DNA of 45,781 nucleotides from Comamonadaceae bacterium (GCA_027488115.1 JAIYCG010000015.1:1-45781); one strand, 5' to 3'; positions 1-7,854 are shown, counted from the first letter of the stretch. A program made the numbers and translations. The notes: generated by a model from the letters alone, not told the origin.

Positions 1-28
1 TTCCCTCTGTTGATTTTTCTAATTGATC

Positions 29-34
29 AAGGAG
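29..34 (+). promoter_or_regulatory. Shine-Dalgarno site of the H1-like gene
   Basis: AAGGAG, 9 nt before the ATG at 44. It decides that start over the upstream in-frame TTG at 23. Confidence 0.8.
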
Positions 35-43
35 AAAAAAATC

Positions 44-472
44 ATGGCAACTGCAAAAAAAGCGGCACCCAAAAAAGTCGCAGCAAAAAAAGCAGCCCCT
101 AAAAAGGCCGTAGTGAAGAAAGCCGCTGCTCCCAAAAAGGCAGCAGCTCCTAAGAAGGCAGCAGCTCCTAAAAAGGCCGTAGCTAAAAAAGCAGCAGCTC
201 CTAAAAAAGCCGCCGCTAAAAAAGCTGCTCCTAAAAAGGCCGTAGCAAAGAAAGCAGCAGCTCCTAAAAAAGCCGCCGCTCCTAAAAAAGCTGCTAAAAA
301 AGTTGTAGCTAAGAAAGCTGCTAAAAAAGCTGCTCCTAAAAAAGCCGCTAAAAAGCCTGCGAAAAAAGCTGCTAAGAAAGCTGCGAAAGCGCCCGCTGCC
401 CCTGCTGCCGCTGCGCAAACGGCATTGAATCCTCAAGCTGCCTGGCCGTTTCCTTCGGCCGCCAAGCCCTGA
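44..472 (+). CDS. Histone H1-like Ala/Lys/Pro-rich DNA-binding protein
   Basis: A 142-residue, extremely basic protein made almost entirely of KKAAAPKK-type units (residues about 3-120), ending in a neutral Ala/Pro tail. This composition is typical of bacterial histone H1-like proteins (Bordetella BpH1 type), which bind DNA non-specifically and help compact the nucleoid. That function is inferred from composition alone, as there is no folded domain to recognise. I chose the ATG at 44 because AAGGAG at 29-34 lies 9 nt upstream; a TTG at 23 is in frame but has no better site. A strong terminator at 506-540 ends the transcript, so the gene looks monocistronic, and its promoter lies outside the window. 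Repeat units of this kind often vary in number between strains. Confidence 0.85.
   Translation: MATAKKAAPKKVAAKKAAPKKAVVKKAAAPKKAAAPKKAAAPKKAVAKKAAAPKKAAAKKAAPKKAVAKKAAAPKKAAAPKKAAKKVVAKKAAKKAAPKKAAKKPAKKAAKKAAKAPAAPAAAAQTALNPQAAWPFPSAAKP
50..400 (+). repeat. Coding tandem repeats (KKAAAPKK units)
   Basis: Imperfect tandem copies of units such as gcagctcctaaaaa(a/g)gc, encoding AAPKK or AAKK blocks. Unit length varies between 9 and 15 nt and the frame is always kept. This is coding low complexity, a likely site of repeat-number variation by slippage or recombination. It has no spacers and is not a CRISPR array. Confidence 0.8.
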
Positions 473-505
473 TTCAAGCTTAAAGCGCTGAGCGAAAGCA
501 AAGCA

Positions 506-540
506 AAGCCCGATGCTGAAAAGCGTCGGGCTTTTTTTGT
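506..540 (+). terminator. Rho-independent terminator of the H1-like gene
   Basis: Arms AAGCCCGATGC (506-516) and GCGTCGGGCTT (523-533) form an 11-bp stem with one G-T pair and a 6-nt loop, followed by a run of T to 538. It lies 34 nt after the stop codon. The opposite strand lacks a U-run, so it works mainly on the plus strand. Confidence 0.9.
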
Positions 541-553
541 GCAATACAAAAGC

Positions 554-1054
554 TTAAGGATAGAAAGTGAGTAAGCGATAACCCATGAAAGCTGAATGTT
601 GCTTTTTCAGCTTCATGACCAGTTCGTACTCAACAATTTCTCCGGGTGAGATCACGTCTGCGCCACCCCAATCCACAGGATTCAACACTTTTCTCACCAG
701 CGCAGCGTCTTGCACGTTGGTCAAAGTCAACTCCAACCACGGGGTTGCCACAGGCACTTTATCGGCATTTCTCAAATGAATTTGAACTGTCCATTGCGGC
801 TCATCCATGCCCAGCAGCATCTCATCTTGCGCTTGCGCAGCTTGCTTGAGGTCAATTGACGCAAAGTCAATGACCACGGCATCGGGTATTCGCAAAGGGT
901 GAATGCGGCATCCAAGTTGATGACAAGCCTCAATCAAAATTGGTTTCAATGGGGGGTAGTGGGTAGCGAGTGGATCTTTGAAGACAAGAAGCGTTTGATA
1001 CAGCAGGCCCACGAGTCCCAGCCCAGCCCAGGTGACCAAACCCCAAAAGCTCAT
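554..1054 (-). CDS. DUF3426 family membrane protein, no zinc ribbon
   Basis: A 166-residue protein with one N-terminal membrane segment (about residues 4-25) and a periplasmic-type beta-rich domain ending in GYRLLTFYP, which matches the C-terminal DUF3426 domain. Family members in Burkholderiales usually start with a cytoplasmic MJ0042/CxxC zinc ribbon and a linker before the membrane segment. Here the protein starts directly at the membrane helix and has no CxxC pair. It begins 6 nt after the prmA stop, where DUF3426 proteins normally sit, so it is probably translated from the accB-accC-prmA transcript. The molecular function of the family is unknown. The short form could be real domain loss or an N-terminal truncation. 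Confidence 0.75.
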   Translation of the reverse strand: MSFWGLVTWAGLGLVGLLYQTLLVFKDPLATHYPPLKPILIEACHQLGCRIHPLRIPDAVVIDFASIDLKQAAQAQDEMLLGMDEPQWTVQIHLRNADKVPVATPWLELTLTNVQDAALVRKVLNPVDWGGADVISPGEIVEYELVMKLKKQHSAFMGYRLLTFYP

Positions 1055-1060
1055 GCGAAT

Positions 1061-1954
1061 TTAGGCGGCTGTGCCGCGTTGCGCAGTCATCAAAATCCAA
1101 CCGTCTTCCCGGTCAGCAACTGACAACTTAAGGTGTGGCGCATACGCCTGAATGAGCTCTTCTTCTTGGCGTTCCAAAATACCAGCCAATACCAAATTGC
1201 CATCCGCATGAACATGACTGCACAGCAAAGGTGCAAGCACCTTGAGTGGCGTAGCCAAAATATTGGCCAACACAGTTTCGTAGGAGCCCTGCGCCAATTC
1301 AGGCAGTCCAGCAGCCACAGTCACTTGATTGGCTTGCGCGTTGAGCAGGGTAGAGGCAACAGCCGCTTCATCAATGTCAACCGCGTCTATTTGCAGCGCC
1401 CCAAATTTGGCGGCGGCAATGGCCAAAATGCCAGAGCCACAACCATAATCCAAAACACGTTGACCCTTTACCGCATGCCTTGCAATCCAGCGCAAGCACA
1501 TGCGCGTGGTGGGATGAGTGCCGGTACCAAACGCCAAACCAGGATCAAGGCGAATGATCTCACGGGCTTGAGCGGGCGGCTCATGCCAGGTGGGCACAAT
1601 CCAAAATTCAGGGGTGATTTCTACAGGTGCAAATTGCGATTGTGTCAGGCGCACCCAATCTTGATCAGGCACGGCCTCGACGGAGGTGACTTTGCAGCCG
1701 TCAAAAAAATCTTGCGCGGCCAAGAGTAGGGCTGCTTGGCGTGCTTCCTCTTCTTTGGCAAACAGGGCGACCACTTTAGAGCGATGCCATCCCTCTTTGG
1801 GTGGCGGCATCCCTGGCTCGCCAAACAAAGCTTGTTCGTGCTCCGTCTCTGCGTCAGCGTCTTCGACTGAAACACTCAAAGCATCCAAGGCCTCGAGGGC
1901 TTCGCTCAAAACATCGACACGGTCTTCAGGGCACAACAAATTCAATTCAAACAT
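1061..1954 (-). CDS. prmA: Ribosomal protein L11 methyltransferase
   Basis: A 297-residue cytoplasmic SAM-dependent enzyme that methylates ribosomal protein L11. Residues about 1-110 form the L11-recognition domain, followed by GLAFGTGTHPTT (139-150) and the SAM-binding loop DYGCGSG (169-175), both hallmarks of PrmA. I start at the ATG at 1954 (MFELNLLCPE), which matches the usual start and lies 2 nt beyond the accC stop (1957-1959). An in-frame upstream start would run into accC. It is the third gene of accB-accC-prmA, a common arrangement in beta- and gammaproteobacteria. Confidence 0.95.
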   Translation of the reverse strand: MFELNLLCPEDRVDVLSEALEALDALSVSVEDADAETEHEQALFGEPGMPPPKEGWHRSKVVALFAKEEEARQAALLLAAQDFFDGCKVTSVEAVPDQDWVRLTQSQFAPVEITPEFWIVPTWHEPPAQAREIIRLDPGLAFGTGTHPTTRMCLRWIARHAVKGQRVLDYGCGSGILAIAAAKFGALQIDAVDIDEAAVASTLLNAQANQVTVAAGLPELAQGSYETVLANILATPLKVLAPLLCSHVHADGNLVLAGILERQEEELIQAYAPHLKLSVADREDGWILMTAQRGTAA

Positions 1955-1956
1955 GC

Positions 1957-3306
1957 TCAGCCTTTGCGATGTCGCAACCACTCTTCCAAGTAGTGAATAT
2001 TGGTGCCGCCATTGACAAACTTAGCATCCCGCAGAATTTCACGGTGCAAAGGAATGTTGGTGCTGATGCCTTCAACCACGGTTTCGGCCAGTGCAGTTTG
2101 CATGCGCGCGATGGCTTGCTCGCGCGTGTCGCCATGGGCAATGATTTTGCCAATCATAGAGTCGTAGTTGGGCGGCACAAAATAGTTGTTGTAGACGTGT
2201 GAGTCGACCCGAATGCCAGGGCCGCCCGGGGCATGCCAAGTGGTGATGCGACCGGGCGAAGGCGTGAACTTGAAAGGATCTTCAGCATTCACACGGCATT
2301 CGATGGCGTGGCCTTTCATTTGAATTTGTCGCTGAGTGAAAGGCAACTTTTCGCCTGCGGCCACCATGATTTGAGTTTTGACAATGTCAATGCCCGTGAC
2401 CCACTCGGTGACTGGGTGCTCAACCTGAACACGCGTGTTCATTTCAATGAAATAGAACTCGCCGTTTTCATACAAAAATTCAAAGGTACCGGCACCGCGG
2501 TAGTTGATTTTTTTGCAAGCCGCGACGCATCGCTCACCAATTTTGTCAATCAGTTTGCGGGGAATGCCAGGCGCGGGTGCCTCTTCCAACACTTTTTGGT
2601 GGCGTCTTTGCATAGAGCAATCGCGCTCGCCCAAGTAAACCGCATTCTTGTGCTTGTCCGCCAGAATTTGAATCTCAATGTGTCGAGGGTTTTGCAAATA
2701 CTTTTCCATGTAGACCGCAGGATTGCCAAACGCAGCGCCTGCCTCAGCCTTGGTCATTTGCACGGCATTGATGAGTGCGGCTTCGGTGTGCACCACCCTC
2801 ATACCGCGGCCGCCACCGCCGCCTGCCGCTTTGATGATGACAGGGTAACCAATGCTTTTGGCCGTTCGCCGAATGATGATGGGATCGTCGGGCAGCTCGC
2901 CCTCTGAACCGGGTACACAAGGTACGCCCGCTTTGATCATGGCCTGCTTGGCCGACACCTTGTCGCCCATGATGCGAATGGATTCGGGGGATGGGCCGAT
3001 GAATTGAAAACCGCTTTTTTCCACCCGCTCGGCAAAGTCTGCGTTTTCACTCAAAAAACCGTAACCGGGGTGAATGGCTTCAGCATCGGTCACTTCGGCG
3101 GCCGAAATGATGGCCGGCATGTTGAGGTAGCTGAGGTTGGAGGCTGCGGGGCCAATACAAACCGCCTCTTCTGCCAACTTCACATATTTGGTTTCTCGAT
3201 CGGCTTCGGAGTAAACCATGACCGCTTTGATGCCCATTTCGCGGCATGCGCGCTGAATTCGCAAGGCGATCTCCCCGCGGTTCGCGACCAGAATTTTCTT
3301 GAACAT
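1957..3306 (-). CDS. accC: Acetyl-CoA carboxylase, biotin carboxylase subunit
   Basis: This 449-residue ATP-grasp enzyme carboxylates biotin on AccB using bicarbonate and ATP, the first half-reaction of malonyl-CoA synthesis. Visible motifs are the N-terminal [25 protein letters not shown] (79-91), the ATP-binding loop [10 protein letters not shown] (159-168), and the catalytic stretch around E288, R292 and E296 ([15 protein letters not shown]). Length equals that of E. coli AccC. It follows accB by 15 nt, and prmA starts just after its stop. No defect is seen. Confidence 0.98.
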   Translation of the reverse strand: MFKKILVANRGEIALRIQRACREMGIKAVMVYSEADRETKYVKLAEEAVCIGPAASNLSYLNMPAIISAAEVTDAEAIHPGYGFLSENADFAERVEKSGFQFIGPSPESIRIMGDKVSAKQAMIKAGVPCVPGSEGELPDDPIIIRRTAKSIGYPVIIKAAGGGGGRGMRVVHTEAALINAVQMTKAEAGAAFGNPAVYMEKYLQNPRHIEIQILADKHKNAVYLGERDCSMQRRHQKVLEEAPAPGIPRKLIDKIGERCVAACKKINYRGAGTFEFLYENGEFYFIEMNTRVQVEHPVTEWVTGIDIVKTQIMVAAGEKLPFTQRQIQMKGHAIECRVNAEDPFKFTPSPGRITTWHAPGGPGIRVDSHVYNNYFVPPNYDSMIGKIIAHGDTREQAIARMQTALAETVVEGISTNIPLHREILRDAKFVNGGTNIHYLEEWLRHRKG

Positions 3307-3321
3307 AAGAATCCCGGTGAA

Positions 3322-3816
3322 TTATTCGATGACGTACAAGGCTTGACCGTATTCCACAGCCTGACCGTTTTCGCACAAGACCTGTTTCACAGTGCCTGAT
3401 TTGTCAGATTCAATTTCGTTCAAAATCTTCATCGCTTCAATGATGCAAAGAGTGTCGCCCTCTTCAACGGTGTCTCCCACTTGGACGAATGGCTTGGCAC
3501 CTGGACTCGAAGAACGGTAAAAAGTGCCCACCATGGGCGACTTGACCGTGTGGCCAGCGGCTGCAATTTCAGCTGCAGCCGCTGCAGCAGTGACCGCCGC
3601 AGCATCTGCAATTTCGGAGGCTGTGAGAGGGGCAACTGGCGCAGCAGCCAATATGGGCGAAGCAGGCACCACAACTTGTTGGGTTAAAACAGGGGCGCTT
3701 GAAGCTGCGAAACCTTTGACAATTCGAACCTTACCTTCTGCTTCTGTGATTTCCAATTCTGTGACATTGGAATCAGAAACCAAGTCAATCAAGGTTTTGA
3801 GTTTGCGCAAATCCAT
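3322..3816 (-). CDS. accB: Acetyl-CoA carboxylase biotin carboxyl carrier protein
   Basis: A 164-residue carrier that shuttles carboxybiotin between AccC and the AccAD transferase. An N-terminal helical part is followed by a mobile Ala/Pro-rich linker (about 40-88) and a C-terminal biotinyl domain. The biotinylated lysine is K130 in [10 protein letters not shown], slightly different from the common EAMKMMNEIE. The [17 protein letters not shown] stretch carries the BCCP thumb. It is the first gene of accB-accC-prmA. The next upstream gene on this strand is tlpA-like, with 83 nt between them and no aroQ, which usually sits there. Confidence 0.97.
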   Translation of the reverse strand: MDLRKLKTLIDLVSDSNVTELEITEAEGKVRIVKGFAASSAPVLTQQVVVPASPILAAAPVAPLTASEIADAAAVTAAAAAAEIAAAGHTVKSPMVGTFYRSSSPGAKPFVQVGDTVEEGDTLCIIEAMKILNEIESDKSGTVKQVLCENGQAVEYGQALYVIE

Positions 3817-3899
3817 GTTACCCCCTGTGTTTGCTAGCGAAAACGCTGAATCTACACTAAAAACACCTCTAAATAGCTACATTTGCATGCAAAAGTCAT

Positions 3900-4451
3900 T
3901 TAACTGACCAAACGAAGCCATTCATCTAGGTCAGATTGCTCCAATTTGCCGACTTTTTGCTTTAAAAGCCTGCCATTTGCTGCGAAAAGTACGCTGTATG
4001 GCAAAACACTTTGAGCATTGCCCAGTGATTGGCCCAAAGCAGTGCCGTTTAAACCAGCCAAGCCATTGGGAAAGCGCAATGGTTTTTGCGACAAATAACG
4101 GCGAACCATGCTAGGCTGATCAACCGCCAATCCAACAACTTGAAAAGATTTAGATTGATTTAGTGCATAAAAGGCATCAATTAGAGGCAGTTCTTCAATA
4201 CATGGGGGGCACCATGTGGCCCAAAAATTAACCAACAGTGGTTTGCCGCGCAAACTTTGAAAGCTCAAAGTACCGCCCTCTGGTTTCTCAAACTCCTGCA
4301 GCCAGAAATTTTTGACCGCCTCATCCATCACGCCTTGAGGCTGAAATTTTTGCCACGCAAACATGGCTCCTGCCAAGCCAGCTGCAACACCAACCCCCGC
4401 TAACAGCCAATGACGGCGAGATCTGCTTTCTTCAGTGTCTTCTTGTTTCAT
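3900..4451 (-). CDS. TlpA/ResA-like thiol-disulfide oxidoreductase
   Basis: A 183-residue thioredoxin-fold protein anchored by one N-terminal membrane segment (about 15-33) with the active domain outside the cytoplasm. The redox site is WATWCPPC (C81 and C84), as in TlpA, ResA and CcmG proteins. Its role is probably reduction of periplasmic disulfides, with the partner unknown. I start at the ATG at 4451 (MKQEDTEESRSRR), which places positive charges before the helix; an in-frame TTG at 4469 would overlap the upstream gene. It is 7 nt after the stop of the hypothetical gene at 4459-5043, so the two are probably co-transcribed. Confidence 0.88.
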   Translation of the reverse strand: MKQEDTEESRSRRHWLLAGVGVAAGLAGAMFAWQKFQPQGVMDEAVKNFWLQEFEKPEGGTLSFQSLRGKPLLVNFWATWCPPCIEELPLIDAFYALNQSKSFQVVGLAVDQPSMVRRYLSQKPLRFPNGLAGLNGTALGQSLGNAQSVLPYSVLFAANGRLLKQKVGKLEQSDLDEWLRLVS

Positions 4452-4458
4452 ACCTGCA

Positions 4459-5043
4459 TCATGCCTCAATTAATCTTTTCACAGCAGCGATATCCCCTCT
4501 GGGCGATCGCCCTTGGGCGTCAACTTTCAAGGCGCCTCTCACATCATCAAAATCATTGACCAACAGATGAACGCCAATTTCTTCCCCCAACGCCTCGCAG
4601 TAACTGTGAATGCTCAAAGCTTCCACAGGCTCACCCTGCAAGCCATTGACCGATCGGGCCTCAAAGGCCACGCCCTTGTTGATGAGTTCAATTTCACAAG
4701 ACTTGGCATCGTCGCAAAACAATTGAAGGTAAATATCTGACAAACGGGTGGCAGTTCCATGCCAAACAGCACCGCCCAGATAGGGCCGAAACTCTGCCAA
4801 GCGCGTCATCCACATCAAAGCATGCCCTCTGAGGGCCGCTAATTCTTGTGGCTGCGTGTCGGCACAAAAAAGGTCGATGTACTCACGCACATGCGCTTCA
4901 ACTTGGTCATTGTTGGGCAAGGGCGAGCGCGGCGGCAAGCCCAAGGCTTTCAAAGCGCGGCGCTTGGCCGGGCCGTACTCCAAGCCCTCTTCCACCACCC
5001 ACTGCGCTGCCGAAGCTGCAATTTCATCTGTCAAATCTGCCAT
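4459..5043 (-). CDS. Conserved hypothetical protein, possibly nucleotidyltransferase-like
   Basis: A 194-residue soluble acidic protein, no signal peptide. I recognise it as the conserved hypothetical that sits next to mpl in Burkholderiales and is sometimes misnamed a Mur ligase because of that position. It has no Mur ligase P-loop. The segment RPYLGGAVWHGTATRLSDIYLQLF, followed by CEIELINKGV, faintly resembles the GGAxxR...SDIDL core of small nucleotidyltransferases; this is a weak resemblance only. I start at the ATG at 5043 (MADLTDE); a GTG at 5058 is possible. It is divergent from mpl with 31 nt between the starts, so both promoters must overlap coding sequence or each other. Confidence 0.7.
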   Translation of the reverse strand: MADLTDEIAASAAQWVVEEGLEYGPAKRRALKALGLPPRSPLPNNDQVEAHVREYIDLFCADTQPQELAALRGHALMWMTRLAEFRPYLGGAVWHGTATRLSDIYLQLFCDDAKSCEIELINKGVAFEARSVNGLQGEPVEALSIHSYCEALGEEIGVHLLVNDFDDVRGALKVDAQGRSPRGDIAAVKRLIEA

Positions 5044-5074
5044 GGCGCCATTGTGCACCGCCTAAAATCCCCCT

Positions 5075-6466
5075 ATGCATATACATATATTGGGCATTTG
5101 CGGAACCTTCATGGGCGGCTTGGCTGCGTTGGCCAGAGAAGCCGGACACAAAGTGACGGGTTGCGACGCCGGGGTCTACCCCCCCATGAGCGATCAGCTG
5201 AAGGCCTTGGGCATTGAATTGATGGAGGGCTTTGGTGTTGAGCAAATGCAGCTCAAACCAGACCTCTATGTCATTGGCAATGTGGTGAGCCGAAGTCGCT
5301 TGCCTTCGGGCGAACCGAAGTTTCCTTTGATGGAAGCCGTTTTGGAATCAGGTGCTCCCTATGCGAGCGGCCCGCAGTGGTTGTCCGAACATGTTCTTCA
5401 GGGAAGGCATGTATTGGCGGTGGCAGGCACGCATGGCAAAACCTCGACCACCTCCATGTTGACCTGGATTTTGGAAGCTGCCGGACTTGAACCCGGATTT
5501 TTGGTGGGTGGCGTGCCTCTGAATTTTGGCGTTTCGGCGCGCCTAGGCAAAGTGGCAAACGGCCATTTGCGCAATTACTTTGTCATTGAGGCCGACGAGT
5601 ACGACACCGCCTTCTTCGACAAGCGCAGCAAGTTCGTCCATTACCGGCCTCGCACTGCCATCTTGAACAATTTGGAATTTGACCACGCCGATATCTTTGA
5701 CGACCTGGCCGCAATCGAGCGTCAATTTCATCATTTGGTACGCACCGTCCCAGAGCAGGGTCGCTTGGTTGTCAACGGTTTGGAAGAAAGTTTGACGCGT
5801 GTTTTGGCGCAAGGCTGTTGGAGTGAAGTCCGCAGTTTTGGCGCGGCAGTTTCAGACTTCTCGGCGGTGGGAGAGCCCCACAAATTTGATGTCATGCACC
5901 GAGGCCAAAAGGTGGCCCATGTAAGCTGGGGTTTAGGCGGCGTGCACAACCAACTCAATGCCTTGGCGGCCATTGCTGCGGCAGAGCATGTAGGCGTTGA
6001 ACCCAGCACAGCAGCGCAAGCGCTGGGCAGTTTTCAAAATGTGAAGCGTCGCATGGAAGTGCGTGGCACCGTTTCGAACATCACGGTCTATGACGATTTT
6101 GCGCACCACCCTACGGCCATTCGCACCACGCTCGATGGCCTGCGCCGTCAAATTGGCAATGAGCAACGCATCTTGGCTATTTTTGAACCGCGCAGCAACA
6201 CCATGAAGCTGGGCACCATGAAATCGCAATTGCCTTGGAGCTTAGAGCAGGCCGATTTGTCTTTCTGCCACAGCGGTGGCTTAGATTGGGATGCCCATGC
6301 CTCCCTGGCAAGCATGGGCAACAAAGCACAAGTGGCCACCAACATTGACGAGTTGGTCTCGCAAGTGATGGCACAAGTTCAAACGGGTGACCATTTGCTT
6401 TGCATGAGCAATGGCGGTTTTGGCGGAGTGCACGATCGCCTCCTAAAGGCACTGAAGCAAAAGTAA
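5075..6466 (+). CDS. mpl: UDP-MurNAc:L-Ala-gamma-D-Glu-meso-DAP ligase (murein tripeptide ligase)
   Basis: A 463-residue Mur-ligase family enzyme that joins recycled murein tripeptide to UDP-MurNAc, returning it to peptidoglycan synthesis in the cytoplasm. The N-terminal HILGICGTFMGGLAALA is typical of Mpl rather than MurC, and the ATP loop is GTHGKTST (118-125). The central ENNLEFDHAD-type region and a C-terminal domain ending with SNGGFGGVHDRL also fit. Start at the ATG at 5075; the upstream sequence shows no strong ribosome-binding site. It is convergent with aroG. Confidence 0.95.
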   Translation: MHIHILGICGTFMGGLAALAREAGHKVTGCDAGVYPPMSDQLKALGIELMEGFGVEQMQLKPDLYVIGNVVSRSRLPSGEPKFPLMEAVLESGAPYASGPQWLSEHVLQGRHVLAVAGTHGKTSTTSMLTWILEAAGLEPGFLVGGVPLNFGVSARLGKVANGHLRNYFVIEADEYDTAFFDKRSKFVHYRPRTAILNNLEFDHADIFDDLAAIERQFHHLVRTVPEQGRLVVNGLEESLTRVLAQGCWSEVRSFGAAVSDFSAVGEPHKFDVMHRGQKVAHVSWGLGGVHNQLNALAAIAAAEHVGVEPSTAAQALGSFQNVKRRMEVRGTVSNITVYDDFAHHPTAIRTTLDGLRRQIGNEQRILAIFEPRSNTMKLGTMKSQLPWSLEQADLSFCHSGGLDWDAHASLASMGNKAQVATNIDELVSQVMAQVQTGDHLLCMSNGGFGGVHDRLLKALKQK

Positions 6467-6488
6467 AAGGCCGCCAATGGATGGCGGC
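6465..6488 (-). terminator. Probable terminator of aroG in the mpl/aroG convergent gap
   Basis: GCCGCC (6470-6475) and GGCGGC (6483-6488) form a perfect 6-bp GC stem with a 7-nt loop. Read on the minus strand it is followed by CTTTTAC, a short U-run, 28 nt after the aroG stop. On the plus strand no U-run follows, so it fits aroG better than mpl. The weak U-run keeps confidence moderate. Confidence 0.5.
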
Positions 6489-6516
6489 TTGGGTACTTTC
6501 TGAAGTGTGCGCCGAC

Positions 6517-7641
6517 TTATTTCTTGCGACGTGTCTCAACCGCCTTGGACAAAGTCTCTAAAACTTTTTCGCTGTCAGCCCACCCAATGCACGCATCCGT
6601 GATGCTTTGCGCGTACTTCAAAGCATTCACATCGTCTTTGCCAGGTGTGAATTTTTGCGCGCCGCCTTCAATGTGGCTTTCGACCATCACGCCGAATATT
6701 TGACGCGAGCCTTTGCCCATCTGATCTGCAATTTCTTGAGTCACCACCAATTGGCGTTCATGCTGTTTGCTGCTGTTGGCATGGCTGCAATCGATCATCA
6801 AGGTGGGTGGCAATTTGGCGGCGGTCAAATCGTGGCAAGCCGCATTCACACTAGCCTCATCGTAATTGGGCATTTTGCCGCCGCGCAAAATGACATGGCA
6901 ATCGGGATTGCCTTGCGTTTGCACAATGGCCACCTGCCCGTTCTTGTGCACTGACAAGAAATGGTGACCTCTCGCAGCTGCTTGAATGGCATCTGTGGCA
7001 ATTTTGATGTTGCCATCGGTGCCATTTTTAAAGCCAATGGGGGCAGACAAACCGGAAGCCAACTCGCGGTGCACTTGGCTCTCGGTGGTACGAGCGCCAA
7101 TAGCGCCCCAGCTGATCAAGTCGCCAATGTACTGCGGTGAAATCACGTCTAAGAATTCACTGCCTGCCGGCAGGCCTTGGCGGTTAATTTCAATCAGCAA
7201 TTGACGTGCAATGCGCAAGCCTTCGTCAATGCGATAGCTTTCATCCAGGTAGGGGTCGTTGATCAAGCCTTTCCATCCCACCGTGGTGCGTGGTTTTTCA
7301 AAGTACACCCGCATCACAATTTCCAAGGTGCCTTGGTACTTGTCACGCAGGGGCTTTAAGCGACGCGCATAGTCCAAAGCGGCGGCTGGGTCGTGAATGG
7401 AGCAAGGGCCAATGACCACCAACAAACGGTCGTCTTTGCCCGCCATGATGTTGTGAATCTTGCGGCGTGTTTGTGAAATCAAGGTTTCCACCGCCGTGCC
7501 CGCAATGGGAAAGAAGCGCATCAAATGCTCTGGTGGCGGCAACACAGTAATGTCCTTGATGCGTTCGTCATCGGTCTGGCCTGCACGATCTGAAGGGCTT
7601 GCATAGCGAGGCTCCGAAGTGGCTTTGGCTTTGGTGATCAT
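6517..7641 (-). CDS. aroG: 3-deoxy-7-phosphoheptulonate synthase (type I DAHP synthase)
   Basis: This 374-residue enzyme condenses phosphoenolpyruvate with erythrose-4-phosphate, the first step of the shikimate pathway. It is the AroG/AroF/AroH type with the N-terminal regulatory extension (about 1-60), GPCSIHD (78-84), R-VYFEKPRTTVGWKG (111-125) and the DCSHANSSK motif near the C-terminus. I start at the ATG at 7641 because AAAGGAG lies 8 nt upstream. The frame stays open far upstream, but that part overlaps the leader and is not coding. The gene is preceded by a Phe-rich leader peptide and an attenuator hairpin (7692-7819), so it is probably the Phe-controlled isoenzyme. Confidence 0.96.
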   Translation of the reverse strand: MITKAKATSEPRYASPSDRAGQTDDERIKDITVLPPPEHLMRFFPIAGTAVETLISQTRRKIHNIMAGKDDRLLVVIGPCSIHDPAAALDYARRLKPLRDKYQGTLEIVMRVYFEKPRTTVGWKGLINDPYLDESYRIDEGLRIARQLLIEINRQGLPAGSEFLDVISPQYIGDLISWGAIGARTTESQVHRELASGLSAPIGFKNGTDGNIKIATDAIQAAARGHHFLSVHKNGQVAIVQTQGNPDCHVILRGGKMPNYDEASVNAACHDLTAAKLPPTLMIDCSHANSSKQHERQLVVTQEIADQMGKGSRQIFGVMVESHIEGGAQKFTPGKDDVNALKYAQSITDACIGWADSEKVLETLSKAVETRRKK

Positions 7642-7691
7642 GTGGACTCCTTTTGAAAAATGAAAACTTGAATCAGGTCTGGGTAAGTGAC

Positions 7692-7725
7692 AAAAAAAAA
7701 CCGCCGGGGGTTGAGTCCGGCGGTT
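7692..7725 (-). terminator. Attenuator (intrinsic terminator) in the aroG leader
   Basis: On the minus strand, AACCGCCGG (7725-7717) and CCGGCGGTT (7707-7699) form a perfect 9-bp stem with a 9-nt loop. An uninterrupted run of nine T covers 7700-7692. It lies upstream of the aroG start (51 nt) and downstream of the leader stop codon, so it can end transcription before aroG. Its 5' arm can instead pair with CCGGCGG at 7770-7764 within the leader ORF. Confidence 0.9.
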
Positions 7726-7744
7726 GATAGAGGGGTTCAGTGAC

Positions 7745-7819
7745 TTATGCGCTGGCCTCTCGTCCGCCGGGGACTGAGAATGCAAAATAAAAGCTAAAAA
7801 AGCTAAAACGCTTGGTCAT
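7745..7819 (-). CDS. aroG leader peptide, Phe-rich (attenuation sensor)
   Basis: A 24-codon ORF, ATG at 7819 and TAA at 7747-7745, beginning MTKRFSFFSFYFAF. Residues 5-14 hold six Phe codons (five TTT, one TTC) and one Tyr. It is far below usual gene-calling limits. Its position, composition and the terminator 20 nt after its stop fit a leader peptide whose translation senses charged tRNA-Phe, as in the enterobacterial pheA and pheST leaders. Codons 17-19 contain CCGGCGG, a copy of the attenuator 3' arm. A ribosome stalled on Phe codons leaves this copy free, while one reaching the stop would cover it. There is no clear Shine-Dalgarno site before the ATG, so translation may start on a very short 5' end. 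Confidence 0.85.
   Translation of the reverse strand: MTKRFSFFSFYFAFSVPGGREASA
7764..7770 (-). promoter_or_regulatory. Antiterminator arm in the aroG leader
   Basis: CCGGCGG on the minus strand, identical to the core of the attenuator 3' arm (7707-7701) and fully complementary to the 5' arm (7723-7717). Pairing with the 5' arm would prevent the terminator from forming. It falls in codons 17-19 of the leader peptide, just after the Phe run. Confidence 0.75.
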
Positions 7820-7854
7820 GGCAAAAGAATGTAGCACAAGTTTTTGGCAGATTT

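Noticed and set aside
50..400. Tandem repeats resembling a CRISPR array
   Set aside because: The repeats are 9-15 nt, contiguous, in frame and coding, with no unique spacers.
2233..2907. 224-residue plus-strand ORF opposite accC
   Set aside because: It is a shadow of accC; the minus-strand protein has all biotin carboxylase motifs.
7642..7785. N-terminal extension of AroG through the leader region
   Set aside because: It would translate the attenuator hairpin and lacks family similarity. The ATG at 7641 has a strong ribosome-binding site, and the real small ORF is in another frame.
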